A stretch of 64,000 nt of DNA from Crotophaga sulcirostris (Eukaryota; Chordata; Aves; Cuculiformes; Crotophagidae), in the NCBI GenBank assembly GCA_013397455.1, contig VYZB01000289.1, forward strand, positions 527,652 through 591,651, given 5' to 3'. A program made the translations under genes and the position numbers. The notes beneath the pieces were generated by a model. That model did not search any database and had not been told where the DNA came from. It worked only from the letters and a program-made list of their open reading frames with translations. Within the stretch, counting starts at the first letter, position 1. Every line of letters starts with the position of its first letter. This document shows positions 61,088-64,000 of this stretch, in pieces.

Positions 61088-61931
61088 ATCATTTGAGGTT
61101 AAAATGCTGATGGGTGCGAATATTTGTTCTTTTCACGAGAAGGATATACTGGGTTTTTGATCGTGAAAGACTGCCTTGGCCCCATGCTTCTGTTTCCCCC
61201 TATTCTGCAAAGCACCAAGTCACAAGCAAGGAACAGAGAAAAGAGGAGTGAAGCTTTTGGGTTATGTTGACTTATCTTCATTAACATTAGATTTATATAT
61301 TTCTCCTTATTAAGGTAAAAAAAGACAGAAATTGGATGGCTCCTTGGTTACTCTAAATCAGAAGGCTGTGAATATTGTTTTTCTGGAAAGAGGATGTGGA
61401 TGAATGAGAAGCAAGAAACAAAAAAGGCTGACAAAAAATTTTCTTCTGGCCTGAAGTTCACCCAGATAGTGTCTCAAGAGACAAGATGGGCTTTTGGCTC
61501 AGGTCGTTGCCAGAGGCCCAGAGGCCACACACAGAGACATTGTCTCCAGTGGTGTGATTCCTCTCAAACCCAAGGAAGCAGGATTTGTATGTCCTTGTAA
61601 ATGAGCAGAACTGGGGAAAAGGGGCCTGAATCCATTTTGGTCTCTTCTCTGTTTGTAACATCCAGCGGGGTCCTTTGTTTTGAGTGGCCATTTTACGGTA
61701 TATGTTTTGCCTAGAACTTTGTGAGTGTCTCAGTGGAGAAGATTCAGAGTGCCCAAGAAAACAATTTACTCAGTATTCCTTTTGTCACCAGAGGCATGAA
61801 ATGCTGAACCCCTTTGAGTAGACCCTGCTGTCGTAAAGTCTCCAGCCTATATTTGAGAGAAGGTTTTAATTTTGCATGAGGAACAAACACTTAGTGAAGC
61901 ATCACATAGCTTGCATTTTGAAGGATGCACT
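61088..61931. other. Unique non-coding sequence
   Basis: No recognised gene or repeat. Open frames of at most 77 codons, on both strands. Confidence 0.4.
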
Positions 61932-62090
61932 TTCACAGTATCACAGTATTACAAGGTTGGAAAGGACCTTTGAGATCATAGAGTCCGACCTATAACTTAA
62001 CACCAACACCAACCCATCATCTAAACCGTGGCACTAAGTCCCTCATCCAATCTCCTCTTAAACACCTCCAGGTACGGCAACTGCACGACC
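61932..62090 (-). mobile_element. CR1 LINE, very short 3' end (ATACTGTG-tailed)
   Basis: The plus strand shows TTCACAGTATCACAGTATTA, then GGTTGGAAAGGACCTTTGAG and the same 3' UTR pattern as the 48-kb copy. Homology fades at about 62080-62090 after CTCTTAAACACCTCCAGG, so only about 160 bp were inserted. It retains the 3' UTR and roughly the last 20 codons of ORF2, non-functional. Same subfamily and orientation as the copies at 1.6, 48.4 and 63.1 kb. Confidence 0.93.
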
Positions 62091-63122
62091 GGCGACTTTG
62101 TTATAGCAATGATGACCACAGAGTTATGAACAACAGTTCCAATTCAGTTCATGTGCAGACACAATTGTATTTAATCAATGAATTCACTCCTGTGTGCAAC
62201 AGGGCTCCATTTTTTTCCAGTGTTTTCTTTCCTTCACTGTAACAAAATATTTCTATTGGTTGAACAAAATGTGACAAAGTTTCTTATGTTCTGATTTATA
62301 TGAAATAATTAGCATGATATTTTGTGGGTTTGAGGTCACTCAGCTCTTTTTCTTTTACTTTAGCATCCACATTTGTTCTCGTTCTGTATCAATTAGCACA
62401 GAGGAAGCAGGATCAAACTATAAAGAACAGCTCCTCTGCTTCACAGCATCTACTTCATCCAGACCTTTCTTGCACAACTTCTTAAGAAGAAATAACAATA
62501 ATAAATAATAATTAAAAAAGAATAATAATAATAAAATAGTAATTAAAACACACGCTACCTTGCCCTCCCCCTGCCCTGATATGTTAGTTTCAGAAATACA
62601 AAATCACTGGCAAAAAGAAAATAGCAGCAGCAGATGAGATACCAGTTCATGTTATAAATAATTGAGTGTTCCTGATCTTAAAATTGTTTCCTTATAGATG
62701 GCAGTTCCTTGGGACTAGGTAAAAGTAATTTGAAAGGAATAATAACAGATAGAAGTGCTTCTGCTCTCCACCTAGCAGAAGGTAAAGTTACAAAGGTTAC
62801 TACTGAGCACAATTTCCAACTAAAGTGGAAGGCTTAGTTTGTTTTCAAAACGAACTTCCCAACCCTATTGAAAGGGGAAAGTAACTCTCAGGGCCAGTTT
62901 TTCGTTTAGGATAATGAGCATTTCTCTATTACAGCACTGCTGATTTGTGCCAGATGAAATATTGTTGGAGGTAATTAAGCTCAGAAAGTTGCCATTGGCT
63001 TCATACAGGAGGGTGAAATGAGTAGGATATAAATTTGCTAGGGAGGGAATTCTCAAGGTTTCTTGGTGTTTAACCTTGCTTTTCTGACAGAGCACCTCTT
63101 CTCTAGGCAGGCTGCATTGCTG
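62091..63122. other. Unique non-coding sequence with AAT-rich tract
   Basis: Contains the AAT/AATA-rich simple sequence at 62485-62548. No gene or mobile element was recognised elsewhere in the interval. Confidence 0.4.
62485..62548. repeat. AAT-rich microsatellite
   Basis: Interrupted (AAT)n and (AATA)n units, the longest pure stretch being AATAATAATAATAA at about 62521-62534. Confidence 0.85.
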
Positions 63123-64000
63123 TTCACAGTACCACAGTATCACAGTACTATAAGGTTGGAAAGGACCTCTGAGATCATCGAGCCCAGCCTATAACCCAAC
63201 ACTAACACCAACTCATCATCTAAACCATGGCACAAAGTGCCTCATCCAATCTCCCCTTAAACACCTCCAGGGTTGATGACTCCACCACCTCCCTGGGCAG
63301 CGCATTCCAATGGCTAACTACCCTTTCAGTGAAGACTTTTTTCCTAATATCAAGCCTAAACTTTCCCTGACGAAACTTGAGACCATGTCCTCTTGTTCTG
63401 CCACTGGTCACCCGAGAGATCAACCCCTGCCTGACTACAACCTCCTTTTAGGTAGTTGTAGAGAGTAATAAGGTCACCCCTGAGCCTCCTCTTTTTCAGA
63501 CTAAACAGCCCCAGCTTCCTAAGTCATTCCTCGTAGGGCTTGTGCTCCAGCCCCTTCACCATCTTCGTTGCTCTCCTCTGGACACACTCCAGTATCTTGA
63601 CATCTTTCTCAAACTGAGGGGCCCAGAACTGCACACAGGACTCAAGGTGTGGCCTAACCAGTGCTGAGTATAAGGGGATGATAACTTCTCTGGTCCTGCT
63701 GGCCACACTAGTTCTGATGCAGGCCAGAATGCCATTGGCCTTCTTGGCCACTTGGGCACACTGCTGGCTCACGTTGAGTTTCCTATCTACCAGCACCCCC
63801 AAGTCCCTTTCTGCCTGACTACTCTCCAGCCACTCTGTCCCCAGTCTATAGCTTTGCATGGGGTTATTGTGTCCAAAATGATGTACCCGACATTTGGAAT
63901 TATTAGACATCTTCCCATTAGAATTGGCCCATCTCTCCAGTCTATAAAGGTACACCTGTAGGGCCATCCTACCCTCTAACAGATCAACCCTTCCTCCCAG
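63123..64000 (-). mobile_element. CR1 LINE, young copy continuing beyond the right edge (ATACTGTG-tailed)
   Basis: Starts with TTCACAGTACCACAGTATCA and TAAGGTTGGAAAGGACC (reverse complement of the 3' end) and runs without interruption through 3' UTR and ORF2 to the end of the window. Its 5' portion lies outside. It is nearly identical to the 48-kb copy where they overlap and shares its subfamily tail, though here the terminal repeats are slightly altered (CAGTACC, CAGTACTA). The window stops just before the part that would encode the catalytic FADD block. Confidence 0.97.
63220..64000 (-). pseudogene. CR1 ORF2 C-terminal part, broken by a stop and a 5-bp deletion
   Basis: From the right edge the frame reads through '[14 protein letters not shown]', '[20 protein letters not shown]', '[20 protein letters not shown]' and '[19 protein letters not shown]'. 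It meets TGA at about 63521-63523, where the 48-kb copy has GGA (glycine). Further on, a 5-bp deletion near 63420 (relative to the 48-kb copy, in the '[15 protein letters not shown]' region) shifts the frame. The remaining piece, 63220-63423, keeps the end of the protein ('[20 protein letters not shown]' through 'LDEALCAMV') with the ancestral stop at 63220-63222. It is an intact-looking but dead gene end; the upstream state is unseen. Confidence 0.93.

Noticed and set aside
63556..63759. 67-codon minus frame paired with a similar one at 48799-49002
   Set aside because: The two look like conserved proteins only because they are the same off-frame reading of two CR1 copies. They are shadows of ORF2.
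1..64000. CRISPR array, operon, Shine-Dalgarno sites, bacterial mobile elements
   Set aside because: No spaced identical repeats, no gene chains and no prokaryotic coding density. The CR1 and MIR content shows vertebrate DNA.
1..64000. Endogenous retrovirus or solo LTR
   Set aside because: No paired long terminal repeats, primer-binding site, polypurine tract with adjacent LTR, or gag/pol/env-like frames were recognised. The only reverse-transcriptase sequence is CR1 LINE.

Overview
The window looks like nuclear DNA from a bird, with no recognisable protein-coding gene of the host. The main evidence is the repeat content. Every well-preserved interspersed repeat is a chicken-repeat-1 (CR1) LINE, most are 5'-truncated with typical 8-bp 3'-terminal repeats, and only faint older amniote repeats lie beneath them. 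The sequence is AT-leaning, open frames are short and scattered, and there are no operons, ribosome-binding sites or bacterial features. The order or species of bird cannot be decided from what is visible, and a non-avian sauropsid is not strictly excluded.

Layout. 0-8 kb: an ancient SINE-like copy (790-982), a short minus-strand CR1 tail (1624-1890), then unique sequence that includes an AT-rich block and a guanine run near 6.43 kb. 8-24 kb: mostly unannotatable unique DNA with an old minus-strand CR1 remnant (about 8365-8515), a GC/CpG patch (12.69-12.89 kb), small tandem duplications, and two other old repeat scraps (23.57 kb minus, 24.0 kb plus). 24-42 kb: unique intergenic or intronic DNA with an exact palindrome at 28787-28811 and two MIR-type SINEs (33.70 kb plus, 41.19 kb minus). 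42.87-44.20 kb: a 1.3-kb plus-strand CR1 carrying the wreck of the reverse-transcriptase C-terminal half. 48.35-49.11 kb: a young minus-strand CR1 of a second subfamily. 52.86-54.54 kb: a long, very old plus-strand CR1/L3-like copy. 55.9-56.5 kb: an AT-rich block that looks like a conserved non-coding element. 57.8 kb: an (AT)-type microsatellite. 59.7-61.1 kb: two CpG-containing islets with short open frames of unknown meaning. 61.93-62.09 kb and 63.12-64.00 kb: two further minus-strand CR1 copies, the last running off the right edge.

How it works together. There is no gene network to describe. The window records at least three ages of retrotransposition: MIR/L3-age relics, a middle CR1 copy ending in ATTCTGTG-type repeats, and a young CR1 group ending in ATACTGTG-type repeats. 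The young copies all lie in one orientation and two are nearly identical. No previously undescribed biological system was found. The best leads are the small CpG-bearing ORF at 60.94-61.09 kb, the candidate conserved elements, the palindrome, and the tail and 3'-UTR variation of the young CR1 group.
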